A stretch of DNA of 64,000 nt from Chrysogorgia sp. JL179-B06 (taxonomy: Eukaryota; Cnidaria; Anthozoa; Scleralcyonacea; Chrysogorgiidae). A program made the translations under genes and the position numbers. The notes beneath the pieces were generated by a model that saw only the letters and a program-made list of their open reading frames with translations, was not told the DNA's origin and did not search any database. The DNA is taken from NCBI GenBank assembly GCA_035772405.1, contig JAYKKM010000199.1, positions 186,001 through 250,000 on the forward strand, in the 5' to 3' direction. Positions 10,909 to 24,400 of the stretch are shown here, in pieces (within the stretch, counting starts at the first letter, position 1; each line of letters opens with the position of its first letter).

Positions 10909-12044
10909 CAGGGACGTAGCGAAGGCAATGCATTTGGGGGGGTACATGACCCAGTTTGCCGACAAATTGGGCGTGGCATGGGCGTGGTCATGATGATTTC
11001 AATATGAATTTATTAAATTTGAAATTATGATCTTATGTTGTGAGAGATAGGGGATGATCTTGAGCGCTGTTGCCCTCCGGAAAATTTTAAAATATAGAAT
11101 CCCGCAAATGGCATTTCCTGCATTCTGAGTGGTGATTTTCAGTCAGTTCAGAAGTTTATAAAATTTCGTATTTTGGACTGTTTTTTTTATGTTGACAACA
11201 TACGTACAGCATTTGGGGGGAAGATTGTAAACACCCCATTCCGGCTAAATTTACGCCACTGATCAACACATACCCAATAATTTCAAATTTACGCCACTGA
11301 TCAACACATACCCAATAATTTCAAAACATCTCCATGGTACTTTTTGTTGTGTTGTTGCCGATAATCATTATCAAATGTCAGCTTAATTTTCTTCCGCTTG
11401 CGTTTCAGGTGGTTGTTGTACATAACTTTCCAATCCAATATATTTGTTTAAATGTTTCAGCTAATTGTTCTTATCTAAAATATTTCTATCAGCGAGTCAT
11501 CTTAAATCTTATGTGCGCTACCGCTACAATGCCCGAAACGTTATTACTGGTTGCGCATTTGCCCACGAAATATTGAGAGGCTGTTGTGTACTAGCCTGCG
11601 CCGCAGACGACTAAAACAGCAGTAATATAACACTGTTTTAGTCGTCTGCGGCGCAGGCTATTGTGTACTTGCACGATCGTGATTTCCGACGCAAATTCTA
11701 GTGGTGCTATACAGCCATATCTTGTGCTTTTGGAGAGACGATTGGCATTTCCGGATGGATTAAAAAGTGCGGCTCTACGTAAAACGCTAAATCTTCCCAG
11801 CATTTTTGTCGGAGTTTGGCCAGGGGTCGGTAATTATTCGGCATTTGTCGCCCCTTTTAACCAAGGATTTGTTGGGGATTTTTCAGGGTTTTTTGTCGAT
11901 TTTTGCCGTTTCCGTTAAAAAATTCGCCTAAACATAAAGTTTATTCTCATTAGATCGCAGGTCCAAATTTGCCGAGATAAATCCGATTTGTGCCGACAAG
12001 AGCAACATTGGGGGGGTGCGATACCCCCCTTCGCTACGCCCCTG
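10909..12044. mobile_element. hAT-like element, non-autonomous
   Basis: 1136 bp with ends CAGGGACGTAGCGAAGG and CCTTCGCTACGCCCCTG, flanked by an exact 8-bp duplication CATGTGAC (10901-10908, 12045-12052). The CAGGG terminus and 8-bp target fit hAT. There is no transposase. It contains a 39-bp tandem doublet (ACGCCACTGATCAACACATA, about 11245-11325) and a complete 69-bp MITE. Confidence 0.85.
11592..11660. mobile_element. 69-bp palindromic MITE nested in the hAT element
   Basis: Near-perfect inverted arms of about 28 bp beginning TAGCCTGCGCCGCAGACGAC, a short AT-rich loop, and an exact 8-bp duplication TTGTGTAC on both sides (11584-11591, 11661-11668). It is one of the smallest complete insertions I can delimit here. 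Confidence 0.85.
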
Positions 12045-13915
12045 CATGTGACAAACTTTAAGTATAATATTAGTGTAGATACTCGATAATTTGGCAGTTT
12101 TCATATGATAGTGGTATCATTTTTTTGTTAATTAACAAATTATCAAAACAAATTTTATCACTGCACATTTTACATTTTATCACTGCACAAATTGGTTATC
12201 ACTGCACACTAAAATTAGGTATGCTTTGAGGGCAAAACACACTTTTGTCAGTAAGGCACGATGTCAGGGACACGTGGGGAGCGAGCGATACGTCAGGCTA
12301 GCCATCCCTTTTAGCCTTGTCCTCAAATATGGGTTACAATGAAGTTCAAGGCGGGGGGTTAGGAGTTTCAGTGGTCTGGAATCAGGGGCCCCGGTTCAAG
12401 AGTGAGGACTCAGTTTGTAGTCGCGTGTCCAGAAATTTGGGACAGTCAGCGGAATAATCCGTTGGCTCAGATTTTGCTTGCTTGGGGCCCCTCCTATTGC
12501 TACGCTACTGCTAAAATCTTACAATTTATAACTATTGGTACAATTTATAATTATTGTAAATTCTAGGTAGGATATGCTGACAGTTTAGGGAGATGGATAA
12601 ATGGACAACAAATTGATAAAGTTTGTAATTTTTATTGTCTTTGATATGCGTGTGTACTGATTTACTTTTAAATCCAATTCTTCGAACTGAACAAGTACAG
12701 GTCGTGACCAACATAGTTTTCTCAAAATAAAATCGTCTCAGGTTTAAAAATAATGGAGATCTTTGGCGCAATTTTTTCTATCAAGTTATCAGTAGCGATG
12801 CGCAATGTATTATAATATTGCGTCAATTCTTCAGTACTAAAAGTACATGCTAAATTAGAGACCACGATGTCCCTCTATTAAGCGGCCACAAAACTACTCC
12901 CCGAGAGCGGTCGCTTATCCCCATTCTCTCCACACGTCTCCAAAACACCCTGTATGTGAGGAATAGCCCACCTATAAGCGAATAGCCCACCTATAGTATA
13001 TTACATTATTACTACAAATAAAAGCGCAAGAAGCCTCTGCGGCGAGTGAGGTTCGACTATAAGAGGAATAGCTTCACCATTTTTATCATTTCGCGCTTTA
13101 ATATTTAATACGCTTGTGTATTTGTTATGGCCTATATATGGCTCTAATATATATTATATAAAAGAGTATCCAGGAGAAATTGACAACGTTTAACACTGCA
13201 GGGCATTCACAATAATACTTATGCTAATAATAACTCTAATAGCCAACACTATACACAAATAACAATAATTTATATTAATTAATATTAATTTGTCTTAGTA
13301 ATAATAATTAATATTAATAAGATAAATATTAATTAATATATATTAATTAATTAATGCTCGAGGACAAAATTAATTCATTAATTATTAGGGCAAAATTAAT
13401 TAATTGATGCAATAACTAGGGGACACAAAACGCCTGGGTGAGGAAAGGCAGTATGGTTATATACACTAAATAAACACCAATCAGAGTACGCGCGAATGGT
13501 ATACAACTGTACAAATTGGAGGCCTGGTTTATTTTTTTCTGACCACTTGTGACAAGTGGAATCGGATGGTATAAGAAGATACAGGAGTAGAATGGGAAGA
13601 GTGTATCAAGAGTTTTGAGTGTTCCGCACCGAAGGAAACAACGGCTTCACACTAAACCACAAAACTTTGCGAATCTGAATCAGTTGTCAAAAGTTCTTCG
13701 ACATGTTAACACATGAAGGGAGGAGCTTCGTAAGAAGGTATCGTGTTTTATATAATCACATGATTTATATACGCATTTTCATTGGTTCTTGCCCATAATC
13801 TATTAAAGGACAGATACATGGATGGCGTCAAACACGTCAGCAGCTGTGTTTTTCTTTTTTCATGCCCCAACAGTTTGATAAACCTTTGGGGTTGTTTTTG
13901 ATTGTATAAAAAAAT

Positions 13916-14095
13916 AGATTCCATTTTTTGTTGTCTGTTCAGTTATCGATACACAGAGGACGTCAGAACGTGGTAAGAACATCAGTGACCCACTCGACTC
14001 CGTCTCGTGGGCCACTTTTTTGTTCTTACCACGTTCTGACATCATCTGTGCATCTATAACTGAACAGACAACAAAAAAATGGAATTTATTTGTTA
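13916..14095. repeat. Foldback, intergenic
   Basis: Arms contain TTGTTGTCTGTTCAGTTATC and CGTCAGAACGTGGTAAGAAC with inverted partners at 14020-14095. Downstream of the MTA 3' end. Confidence 0.7.
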
Positions 14096-14888
14096 ATTTG
14101 AGTCGCCAACCAGTACGCTAGATTGCCGTTCTATCGTTCTGGTTCGTATTCACTGAACGAGCTTCCCAACCATGCATCCGATACTGCGAATAAAACCCTT
14201 CGAAACTCAACAGAGGGGAACTCTGCGCGATTTTCACCATCACAACAGTTTGACACGAGGGTCATTTCGAGATTCAGAACTACCACATCGCGCACTCCCT
14301 CAGGCCAAGCGGTGCAGGTTTATTTTATATTTTTCTTCCACAAAGCGAATATGAATGTCAAACATTGAGACGTCTGCATGAACACTGTGTTGCAAAATTC
14401 CAAGTAGTGATCCTGAGATCTGGATCACAAATGTCGTCGTATCATTATCGTGGTGTGCATATGTACGTCGTAACCACAAGTTGCTCCTCGATGATAATAC
14501 AACGCTTACTGCGAAAGGAGCGTTTTTCCCTGACACGCGCGCACCGTTGTTAATTCTCGTTCGAGAAGTCGAGCGTAAAGTAGTAGATACACCGCATATA
14601 GAACACTGCGTTGTAAAAGTGGAAAATGTGATCCTGAGAGGCGTGTGGAGAGCGTCGTATCAGCGACATTTCCCCGTAGAGAGCTCGTAGTAAAATATAC
14701 ACCGTGTAACGAGACCACGAGAAAACACGACCATACCAACGAAACCGGATTCTCTCCATCGGCGTTTCCAATCGTTCCTTTACAACATATGTTAAATGTA
14801 TGGCTGGTACACTTCCGTACAGCACACATCTTCAAAAATATCTTAATGATTAAATAGCTTTGTTAACGGACTTTATCGTGCACATAGT

Positions 14889-15474
14889 TCAATCGTCAAT
14901 CACAATGGGTTCGACAACGTTCGAAGCCAAACCACCGCCAGAGTTCCCAGAGCCATTCGGTTTCCCCACTGCTTCTGTGTTCACCTGCGCGATCGAGATA
15001 ACCTGCTCGATTTTGGGAATTCCTAACTTGGCTTCGACGTTCCCAAGCACAACCGAGTTCTCAGGCTCTTCAGACTTCCCTGGACCAGCGACGACAGCAT
15101 CCGAATTGTCCAAATCACCCGACGTGCCAGGATCATCCGGTTTTCCCAAGCCAAGCCAGGTTCCCTGGGGTTGAGCCGATTCTTCTGGAACACCAGCACT
15201 TCCCTGAGCACTAGACGTACTAGTAGTACCGGGGACCTCGAGTTCTACGGGCTTCGCCTCGTTTTCCTCTGGTAAACCCATTTCCTCATCGATTTGCACA
15301 ACATCGGAATTCTGTTGGACGGTGAGGTCAGCTACGGCAACTTTCTCTTTCCCTTTCTTTGGCTTCCTGCTCTGAAAGACGAGCTCTTTCAGTTCTGGGG
15401 AACACTTCACTTCCATCCACGGTTTCCTTGGCAACCGATGTTTGACAACTTCCGCCAGTGTCTTCCTGGATGAC
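14889..15474 (-). other. MTA1: MTA last exon: C-terminal tail
   Basis: Exon 21 joins in frame (AG then G) to exon 20. It begins [20 protein letters not shown], then a lysine-rich stretch KPKKGKEK, then about 120 residues of acidic Pro/Ser/Glu-rich low complexity. It ends VEPIVIDD and a stop. Vertebrate MTA1 ends in EPIVIED, so the terminal motif is conserved although the linker is not. Intron 20 (15475-16738) carries a TIR element. The open frame continues upstream of 15474, but the phase and the acceptor at 15475-15476 place the exon border here. Confidence 0.88.
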
Positions 15475-18400
15475 CTATAAATTGATTCCAAATGTATTTT
15501 TTGAAAAATCAAGCCTACAATTATGTATTTTGGAAAGTATTCACTGACACAACTCGTTTGTTGGCGATAAATGTTAAAATTTAAGCATAGGACACCGGAC
15601 AAAATACTGTACGGTGGCGTCAGCAATTCGCACGTGTCGTGCGGAATGGCGGGAGATGGCGTGAGCACTGATCTCAAAAATAGGACTGGATTGAGCTTTC
15701 TATTGTATCTGATGACCTGATTTCATATGTACTTCTAGTACGTATTCCATATAAGGAAGTGACCGACGAGCAAATAGAAGGCATTGACGAGCAAATAGAA
15801 GGCATTAACGAACAAATACATGGCACTCGTACCAGCCCGCTGGATGTTGGATTATTAACACGTTACGATATGTTCGATTATCCGCTCTTTTTAAGAAAAC
15901 TACGTTCGCTAGCAGGATAAGCTGTACGCATATTGTAAACAGATAATTTATCTGTGTTTTAATATATATTGTAGCTTTGGGAGTTGATTATTTCTCAAGA
16001 AAACGTTCGTCGAAGACAGCCGTGTTTTTGTTTAAGATGGTATCCGTATTAGGAAAATTATATTTTGGCATGTTCGATTATCCGCGCTTTTAAAGAGAAC
16101 TAAGTTAGCTACCGGGATAAAGCTGTACGTATGTTGTAAATAGATCATTTAACTTTCCTTTGATATATTCTATAGCTTTGGGGGTGGTTTATTTCTCAAG
16201 AAAACGTTTGCCAAAGGGTTAGGACCTTTGTTGTTTTGGGGTCGGTTACAATCCAATAACTAGGAGGCTGGTACGAGGGTTGAACGTGTCAGCTATTTGC
16301 TCGTTAATTCATTCTATTTGCTCGTCAATGCCTTCTATTTGCGCTTCCTTATAAGGAATACGTATACTAGATACCCCTATCCCTGATTTTGAAGCTTGCA
16401 TATTTGCATAATGTTAATTGGCGAGAGATCATTAGAAGCTCCGAGTTTGCAAGCAAATCAAACTGTGACGCTCGCGAAATAGGTTTAGTGTCTGGCCAAT
16501 ATAGTTTCTTTGTTAACATTAAATGCATAAAATCTTGAACCTAATTTGACGTCTCATATTAGGACTTCCGACTTCATTTTGTGAACAATAATTGCTCGAT
16601 CCAGTCTTCTTTCGAGATCAATGGGCGTGAGCAACGTGCTTCGCCACGTCATATCCACGCGAGGTTTTTTATATCTCGCAAGGTATTCCTGGCTCATTTG
16701 GTGAACATTTCTATTTCCAGCAAGTTGCCTATTCTTACCTGATAATCTTTGTAGAGCTAAAAACGAATTCCTCGGGTGGATCAATAAACTGGGGTTGTCT
16801 AGTCGGAGACAGTCGGCCGCGAGACTTGCTCTGACTTGTGCCGTTCACCGAGGAGTGGTTCTTGGATGGCGCGGCATACGACTTTCGGTTAGTGCTACCG
16901 CCGCCCCCCAGTGCAGGTTGACTGCTTGACGGCTGCACTTTTGCAGCCAGCGGCACTACAGGCTTGGTAAGGATAGCCGGTCGGACTTTAGGAACATTGA
17001 CGAGGATTTCCCCCGGGTTCGCCAATGCGGTACTGGTGTTGTACGAAGTGATGCTGTGCTCGGCGTACGGGGCCATTTTTGTTACTCCGGGGCCCATACC
17101 CGGGTTGACGTCACAGTACGCCGGGTAGGACTTTTGTTTCGGAGGGCCTGGCTCGGTGACTAATGGCGACACTGAATGTACAGACTGCATGTGATGAGAA
17201 AGACTTGCTGTAAACGAAAAAACAAAATATAAGTTCCACGTTTGTTAGTGAAGCTGTTAATACTGTAACAAAATAAATTATAATTCTAACGATCTATATC
17301 TTAATTCAATAACTGCCTACTGATGAGAAACGTGCAACTATGGACATGCGCAATACGTGGTGTTGATTTGCGTGGTTGAAGACAACAATAATAATATCAA
17401 TATGTTAATAACTCAAGTAGAGGTGACCGTGAGGTACTAGGTCTTAGTCGTCTTCTGGACGATCCTTTTATTTGTATCAAGGTTAGTATTTGGCGGGGGG
17501 TTAGAAAACCCATTTGGCGGGGGTTTAGGGTAAGCATCTAAGTTGTTTTGGGGTTAGCAGTTCCATAATGTATTTCATCAGATCGTATGATAGCAGTACA
17601 ATCTTTCATTTCGTCCAACCTCTCGCGGATACTAAAAAAGATCGTCCAGAAGACGACTCAGACCTACTACCTAACGAACGACCCTCAAGTAGCCGCCAAA
17701 CAGTCATATAAACACATAGGAACGTGGGGAACATAGGGAACATATGAAGAGGTACAGGGGAACATTGACCGCACACAACAAGTAGGGGAAAAGATTGACC
17801 AACCTACCTTGATTGTGCAATACCTTGCCGCATTGTGTACACTCACAGCCTTTCTTCCCGAGAGGTGAACTGCTTACAGTTACAAACCGTTTGGTTGGCG
17901 GACCTGGTAGTTCAGAAAATCAGTTCGAAAAAAAGAATCATTCAGTGAAATAATTTACATTACAAATATGTAAAAGATAAATTGGTTAGAAAATAGTTAT
18001 AAATCTTGGCTATAGATTTTCCGGACGGAAAGCGTAATATAAAGTATAAAGATAAGAGCCCAGCTCAATATACGTATATGTATTGCCATAATAATATGGA
18101 AACAAGTCAAGTTTTAAAACATTTTTACTAACGTTTCGTTGTGAAGTTACAACCTCTTTAGAGTAACAATTACAGGTGTGAAAACAGATTGGTTGACCAA
18201 ATATTTTGGTTAAAGTGACCTTAGTTTGGTTGTTTCAACCAATTAATTTGGCTGTTTCAACCCATAAAAAATGGTCAATTGATGCATCTGAGACAACCGA
18301 AAAAATTGGTTGTTTTAACCAATCTGTTTTTACAATTTATTTACCTACATACATACATATATTTTACTCATTAAAGGTTTGACCTTCTGAGTCCGGTTAT

Positions 18401-21400
18401 CCCGACAGCCCGTATAGCGGTCGCGAATCCACCGTTTGAATTCCATCTTTCCCTCATCATTTTCTATAATCGACTCTTGTCCATACCCACGACTTTTTCA
18501 ATTCTAACCTATCTGTTTGCTTTTCTCCTCTGCCACTTCCATGAACAACGTCTGTTTCTGGAGCGTGGAGTTGTGCAGTCTGACGCAGTGTGCTAACCAT
18601 TCTAAATACCGTCGTTCTTGGTAGGCTTTTAATGGCTTTTTGGGCCAGTTAAGCGGTAGATATCTGCATTGGAGCAGACAAACCCGTAGTCCCAGTTTCC
18701 AGCTTCTTTTTCCTCTTCAGACAAACCTCGAGGTGGCGCATGACGTCTCTTCCATCCTCCTTTACAGTCTTTCTAAGAAGTCTCACCCGTTCCACTTCCA
18801 GTTTGTCTACAGCGCCGGTGTCTTTAATTACTCCCATGTTGCTGCATTATACATCATCCTTGCTCTAATGAAGGCATCCATATACACTGTACCTTCTTCG
18901 GGTTTTGCACTTCACTCGATGGTCGGCTTATAGGTAAATATATATTATATATAGGTAATATTTGGCATTTCACTCGATCAAACTACATGTTGAAAGGATT
19001 TATGGTGAAGGAAAATTTCGAGTGTTGGAATACATACATTTTAAGACCAAACTATATATATTATATATATTATATATATATATATATATATAGGCTTATG
19101 CATTTATACCTATGTAAATATAGATAGTTTTCACACATGTAATTGTTACTCTAAAGATGTTGTAACGAAACGTCAGTAAATATGTTCTAAAACTTGATTT
19201 GTTTCCATATTATTATGGCAATACATTTGCGTATATTTTTGCTGGGCTCATCTTTATACTTTGAGTTATGAATATGTAAACTATATGCGATAAGCACTAT
19301 AAAATCAACCACCACAATTGTAATGCATATAATACACATACCATCAACGCCATTTTGCTGAATACTGCTGCTCTCAATAGACCTCTTACGAGACAAAAGG
19401 TGTTTCGATTTTGAACTACGGGGTTCGGTTACATCATTTCCACTCCCCGGCGCAATGTAAAGACGAGAGGAGTGTAGGAATTTCCTCGTCGGTGATGTAA
19501 TGGGAGACGGATGGATACCCGATGTGGACTTTGACCTTGTTTTGGTCATGTGGGTTGGGGCTGGTGACGACGTGTTGACGGTCGGGATTTTGGGTGGACT
19601 CAACTTGAGCACTTCCACCACTTTCTCAAGGGACTTTCTCGCTTTTATTCGTTTTGTTTTGAGAAGTTTCGCCATGTCTGTAGCACAAACCTTTTTTACA
19701 CCTACAGAGAAAACAAGTGAAGTTTGTAAACGATACATGGACGATTGTCAAGCTCAAATCCTCAGAAAATGTCCCGGACAGCTATCGAACATGTAACCGC
19801 TGATTGGGCTGTTCCATTTAATACCCGTACCGAAGATGTCCAGCAAACCTGAGTGTCTGAAAGGCGTCACCCAGTTTCACCGATTTTCACCGATTTTAGG
19901 GCATTTAACGCAATAAATGCAATAAATGATGTTGGTGGACGTGCACGAAAAAGTATATATATATGATTTTGTATATATATGATTCTACTCAGTTCAAGAT
20001 CAAAATATTACGGATATGTAAAATCCCCAAACGTGAGATAGGCACTTTAACTTGTACTATGATACCCTGAGCCGGTTCAACCCCAGTTAGCTCTGCAACT
20101 TACATGCTTGGCGAATTTCGTTGGAATTGAGATTCACGTTGAACACTCGAGCTAAGTGAGGAAACTTCAGAAGATCCGTGCACAAATACCGGGCGTGTTT
20201 GGTTAAAGGAAGGGCCTTCATAAAGAACGGATTCTTCGGCTTAGCACGTGTCGGACTTGAAGGTCGCATGGCATGATAGGAAGACAGATGGCGGGTAAGG
20301 TTGGCTTTCGTGTTGAACGTCTACAAAAGTAAAACAAAAACTATGTACAATGTAAAAAGATAAAAGAAATACCATAGAGACGAAAACGAACCACGTAATC
20401 CAAACAAATTTAAACAATATTGTTGCCTTCGTGCCTCCTCCAAACAATGGAGGAAGATGCGAGCAAACGTATTTCTTATTTCTTTATGCAGAAAGAGACG
20501 CACAACAAAAGTCTCTTTGTTCAGTTGAGTAGCTGTAGCTTGATGTTGTGTTAAGGTGGTTCGATAGTCTAAATCATTTTTCCCCATAAAAAGTTTTGTA
20601 ATGCCTGAACTTTATTTTGGTTCATTGCATAGCTCTAGCGGTGGTCTTGATTATTGAAACGTTTCACACTTGTAGCATATGTATATCTAGAGAAATTGTG
20701 TTTATGACAAGCGGCAGATTTTATGCAAATTAGTTTTATGGATTTATTGGAAACACGATTTCTCCACTCAGGTAAACTTTGAGGGTATAAAACTTTTCAG
20801 CAAACAAGACCACCACTAGAGCTATGCAATGAACTACAATGAAGCTAAGATCTGCATTACAAACATTTTTATGCGAAAAAATACAATTTCTCATGATTTA
20901 GACTATCGAGCCACCTTAAATTATCAATACCCAGAAAAACTCTAAGCTCCAGACAAGACTCGAACGCGCAACCTTCGGAATGAAACCATCTAAAGCCATT
21001 TTAGTTCTAGTGGGTCAATGGTTAGAGGGTCTGACTAGCATTCAGGTTTCTGGTTCGAGTCTTGTCTGGAGCTCAGAGTTTTTATTGACAATTATAGGGA
21101 CACTCCACTCCAAAACAAGTGTTACTTAAATGAAAGTTCTTTGTCACCTTACACGAGAATGGGTATTAGTTTTCTTCTAATCGTTTTAGATTTAGAGAAA
21201 TTTGGCTTTGTTTAACGTATTTTTTTGTAAATTGAAAGCCACCATATTTGTTCTGATTGCGGGCGAATGCGGTCGCTCCCGTTAATTTTTGACGTCATTA
21301 AGTGATAGAAACCCTGGCTATGAAAAGAAATCCTTCACAATAGTGTGAATAGGAATCTGCACAATACACTAAAACACGTAATTGTCATGCTATTGTAAAG

Positions 21401-24400
21401 GGTTTCTTTGTGTAGTGTTTCTATCATTCAATGACGTCAAAAAATAATGCAGTTGATGTAGTGACGTCATACGAACAATTCACAAAGTTCGTCGGGAAAT
21501 GCTCGGTCTATCTTCGCGTTGCGCGAAATATATTCCCAGCGAATTTTAATTCAAAATGAATACGGTGTAACGGTGCTTGAACTTGTAAACAAAAGACTAA
21601 AAATGTGGAAAAAAGGGGCAATTGTTTTGTCGGTTTTATCGATGTATGTCCCTCCCCACAGTGTATCATAGTCTGTGAACTTGACGACTGTATAATAAAC
21701 AGATTTCTCCACCCATGACCCAGTTATGATTGAATCAAAATAATGAATAATACGTCAACTGAGTGCAGCATCTCAAAGCATAGTTAATATTTATGGCATA
21801 TGTATACAGTATACTATTTTCTATTTCACTAAAAACATTAAAACAACATATAAACAACCCAAGTAATCAAAAATAGAAAAAATCAAAGCAATCATCGCCA
21901 TTAGCACTCCTGAGAATATTGGAAGATGAAGAATAACTCCTTACTCTTCTAGCATGCAGTTCAATTAATGGTGCCAACCACACGGCGCCATCTTCTTGAT
22001 TTATCTATATTTACGAACATTTTCCGACGATTTGTCGATATGACGTCACTACATCAACTGAGTGCAGAATAGCCTCACCCGATCGACCGCATTCGCCCGC
22101 AATCAGAACAAATATGGCGGCCTTCAATTTACCAAAAATACAATAAACAAAGCCAAATTTCTCTCAAACTAAAAGGATTAGAAGAAAACTAATACCCATT
22201 CTCATGTGAGGCGACACTGAACTTTCATTCAAGCAGCACTTGTTTTTGGGGTGGAGTGACGAGTGTCCCTTTGCAACAGCTTGCGCAGGAAAACCTTTAC
22301 AGAAGTATCTTTCTTTTAATATTTTACGAGATGGAGGGATTTGCGAAAGGGATTTCACTTGAAAACTGACAAAGAATTGCCAGGCGTGCTGGGTATTTGA
22401 GTACGCGTTCAAAATAACGGTCAAAATCTACGATGAAACGTCATTTTGCGATTTGAGATCTACAAATACAGGCCGTGCAACGGAGGGGTTAATGGGGACC
22501 ATTCTCATTGCAAAACATATAATATATTCTTTGAAATAATTAATATAAGAAGTTTGTCCGATAGAACAGGCGGGAGGGGGGTTATTGCGTATACGTATTT
22601 CTAGTACCGCACATATTTTCACGTGTTGTCACAGAGCGTAGAACGTTGCACTGAAGTAACTTTACCATACCTTATCACAACCGACCGATATACATTTGAA
22701 CGGTTTGTGAGTTATCATGTGATTCGTGAAACGTTCTAAATAAAATAATTGAAATTCAAAATGAATTCAAAATGGCGCATTTTGGCAACGTTCACTTATC
22801 TATAAATAAAGACTGGATCGAGCAATTGTTTGGATGCTGCGAAAAAAATGAAGCCGGAAATATTTCGCGGCGGCCATCTTAACACTCGAAATTTTCCTTC
22901 ACCATAAATCCTTTCAACATGTAGTTTGATCGAGTGAAATGCCAAATATTACCTATAATATACCCAGAATCTTATCCCGGCATTACCACCACCATATATA
23001 CAGAACTCGTGACTAGGCTCTCAGCAACGGCTTCCGTAGCTCAGTGGTCGGGTCGGGTTCAATTCCAGCCGGAAGGCCTTGAAGTTGCATTTTTCGCAAC
23101 TGGTCCCGGTTTGGTCTTATGTATTCCAACACTCGAAATTTTCCTTCACCATAAATCCTTTCAGCACGCTATATAGTTTTACTGTAGGAGACAGAGACTA
23201 TTTGTCTCTGATCTTTTAAGATGCTAAAATGAATCAGTTGTCGAAGGTTTTCCCATAATTTAGAACACAAACTACGGCTCCATTACAGTAACTATGAAGA
23301 CAGAATTAGCGCGTGGCGGCCATATTGGAGTGACCACCGTGCTGGTCCAATATGGCCGCCACGCGCTAATTTTACGTAGCCGTAGTTTGTGTTCAATATT
23401 ATATATGGGAAAACCTTCGACAACTGATTCATTTTAGCATCTTTAAAGATCAGATACAGATAGTCTCTATCGCCTACAGTAAAACTATATAATGTGATCC
23501 CATCAAGATGGCCGCCACGAGCTACTTCCGGCATCATTTTCTGAACAACAGTTGCTCGATCCAGTCTTTATTTAGAGATCAGTGGTTTGAAGAGAGATAT
23601 CTCCGAAAAAAATAGACCAAATTAAAAACTGTAAAATCAGCTATTTTTGCATCTTCTAAATGAAAATAAAACAACTATTCAGAGCTTATAGGCATTGTTA
23701 AGAAACAACAATAATCACCTGCTCTGTTGAACACCTTTCCACAGAGACGACAAGTGTAGTGAGCTTCCTCAACACCTCTCCGATTTGAAAATCCATCTAA
23801 AACGAAGATAACAAAGACATAGACCACTTTCATAATGGCGACCAATTTAAATATTCTTTTATGTGCATCGAAATTAGCCTTTTTAGCCTCGTTTGGAAGC
23901 AAAGATTCTTTAGAATTACAGACACACAAACGAGGCCAGGAAGGCTAATTTAGATGCACATAAAAGAATATTTAAAGTGCCCCTAACCTCAAATGTTTTA
24001 TTGTCTTATTTGGAAGAACTTTTAAAATGATAAAGTAACTTCTTTTGAAGATTTTCGTTTCTTTGCTTTCTTTTTGAGATATATCAGTTTGTTTGATATG
24101 CAAATGTCTGGAATTTCGTCACACATGCATAATGACTTATTGGAGAAATGTGTATATCTCTTACATTCTCGAACGAAATCCTTTAAAATCAAGAAGTTTG
24201 GTGTTGTGGGAGAATCGCACACATGTGTTATTCACACTTTAGTGTTTTTATTTGATGAACGCAAAGATATATAACATTCTCTGATAACTCATTATGCAGG
24301 TGTGACGAAATTCCAGATATTTGCATATCAAACAAACTGATATATCTCAAAAAGAAAGCGAAGAAGTGAAAATGTTCAAAAGAAGTTACTTTATCATTTT

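Larger units (their letters stand above)
7709..14888. other. Intergenic region between SLC49A4 and MTA
   Basis: The two genes converge here, so this holds both 3' ends. An AATAAA at about 8013 could serve the transporter. The rest holds the repeats listed separately plus AT-rich sequence (13220-13400, TTAATTAA-rich). I see no convincing gene. Frames at 14.1-14.8 kb are short, overlapping and lack family motifs. Confidence 0.6.
16739..23796 (-). other. MTA1: MTA exons 15-20: C2H2 fingers and basic region
   Basis: Exons 15-17 (23796-23719, 22735-22671, 20320-20104) join without phase conflict into two adjacent C2H2 fingers. Finger 1 is [20 protein letters not shown] plus H. Finger 2 starts [10 protein letters not shown] and continues [14 protein letters not shown]. 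An MTA-like basic helix follows: [18 protein letters not shown]. Exon 18 (19701-19342) holds basic and Ser/Pro-rich sequence and ends QQNGVDG, recalling the EQHNGVDG of MTA1. Exons 19-20 (17903-17808, 17207-16739) form a third finger, [19 protein letters not shown] followed by SVH, split by a phase-1 intron just as finger 1 is. The human MTA1-3 proteins I remember have no C2H2 fingers. Confidence 0.85.

Noticed and set aside
14103..14860. Cluster of overlapping 60-109 residue frames on both strands
   Set aside because: Mutually overlapping, no family motif; probably chance in a GC-richer stretch near the MTA 3' end.
16554..16784. Extra MTA exon with [19 protein letters not shown]
   Set aside because: Out of phase with exon 20, and part of it (GACTGGATCGAGCAATT...ATGAAG) is repeated at 22815 and inverted at 23530, so it is repeat sequence.
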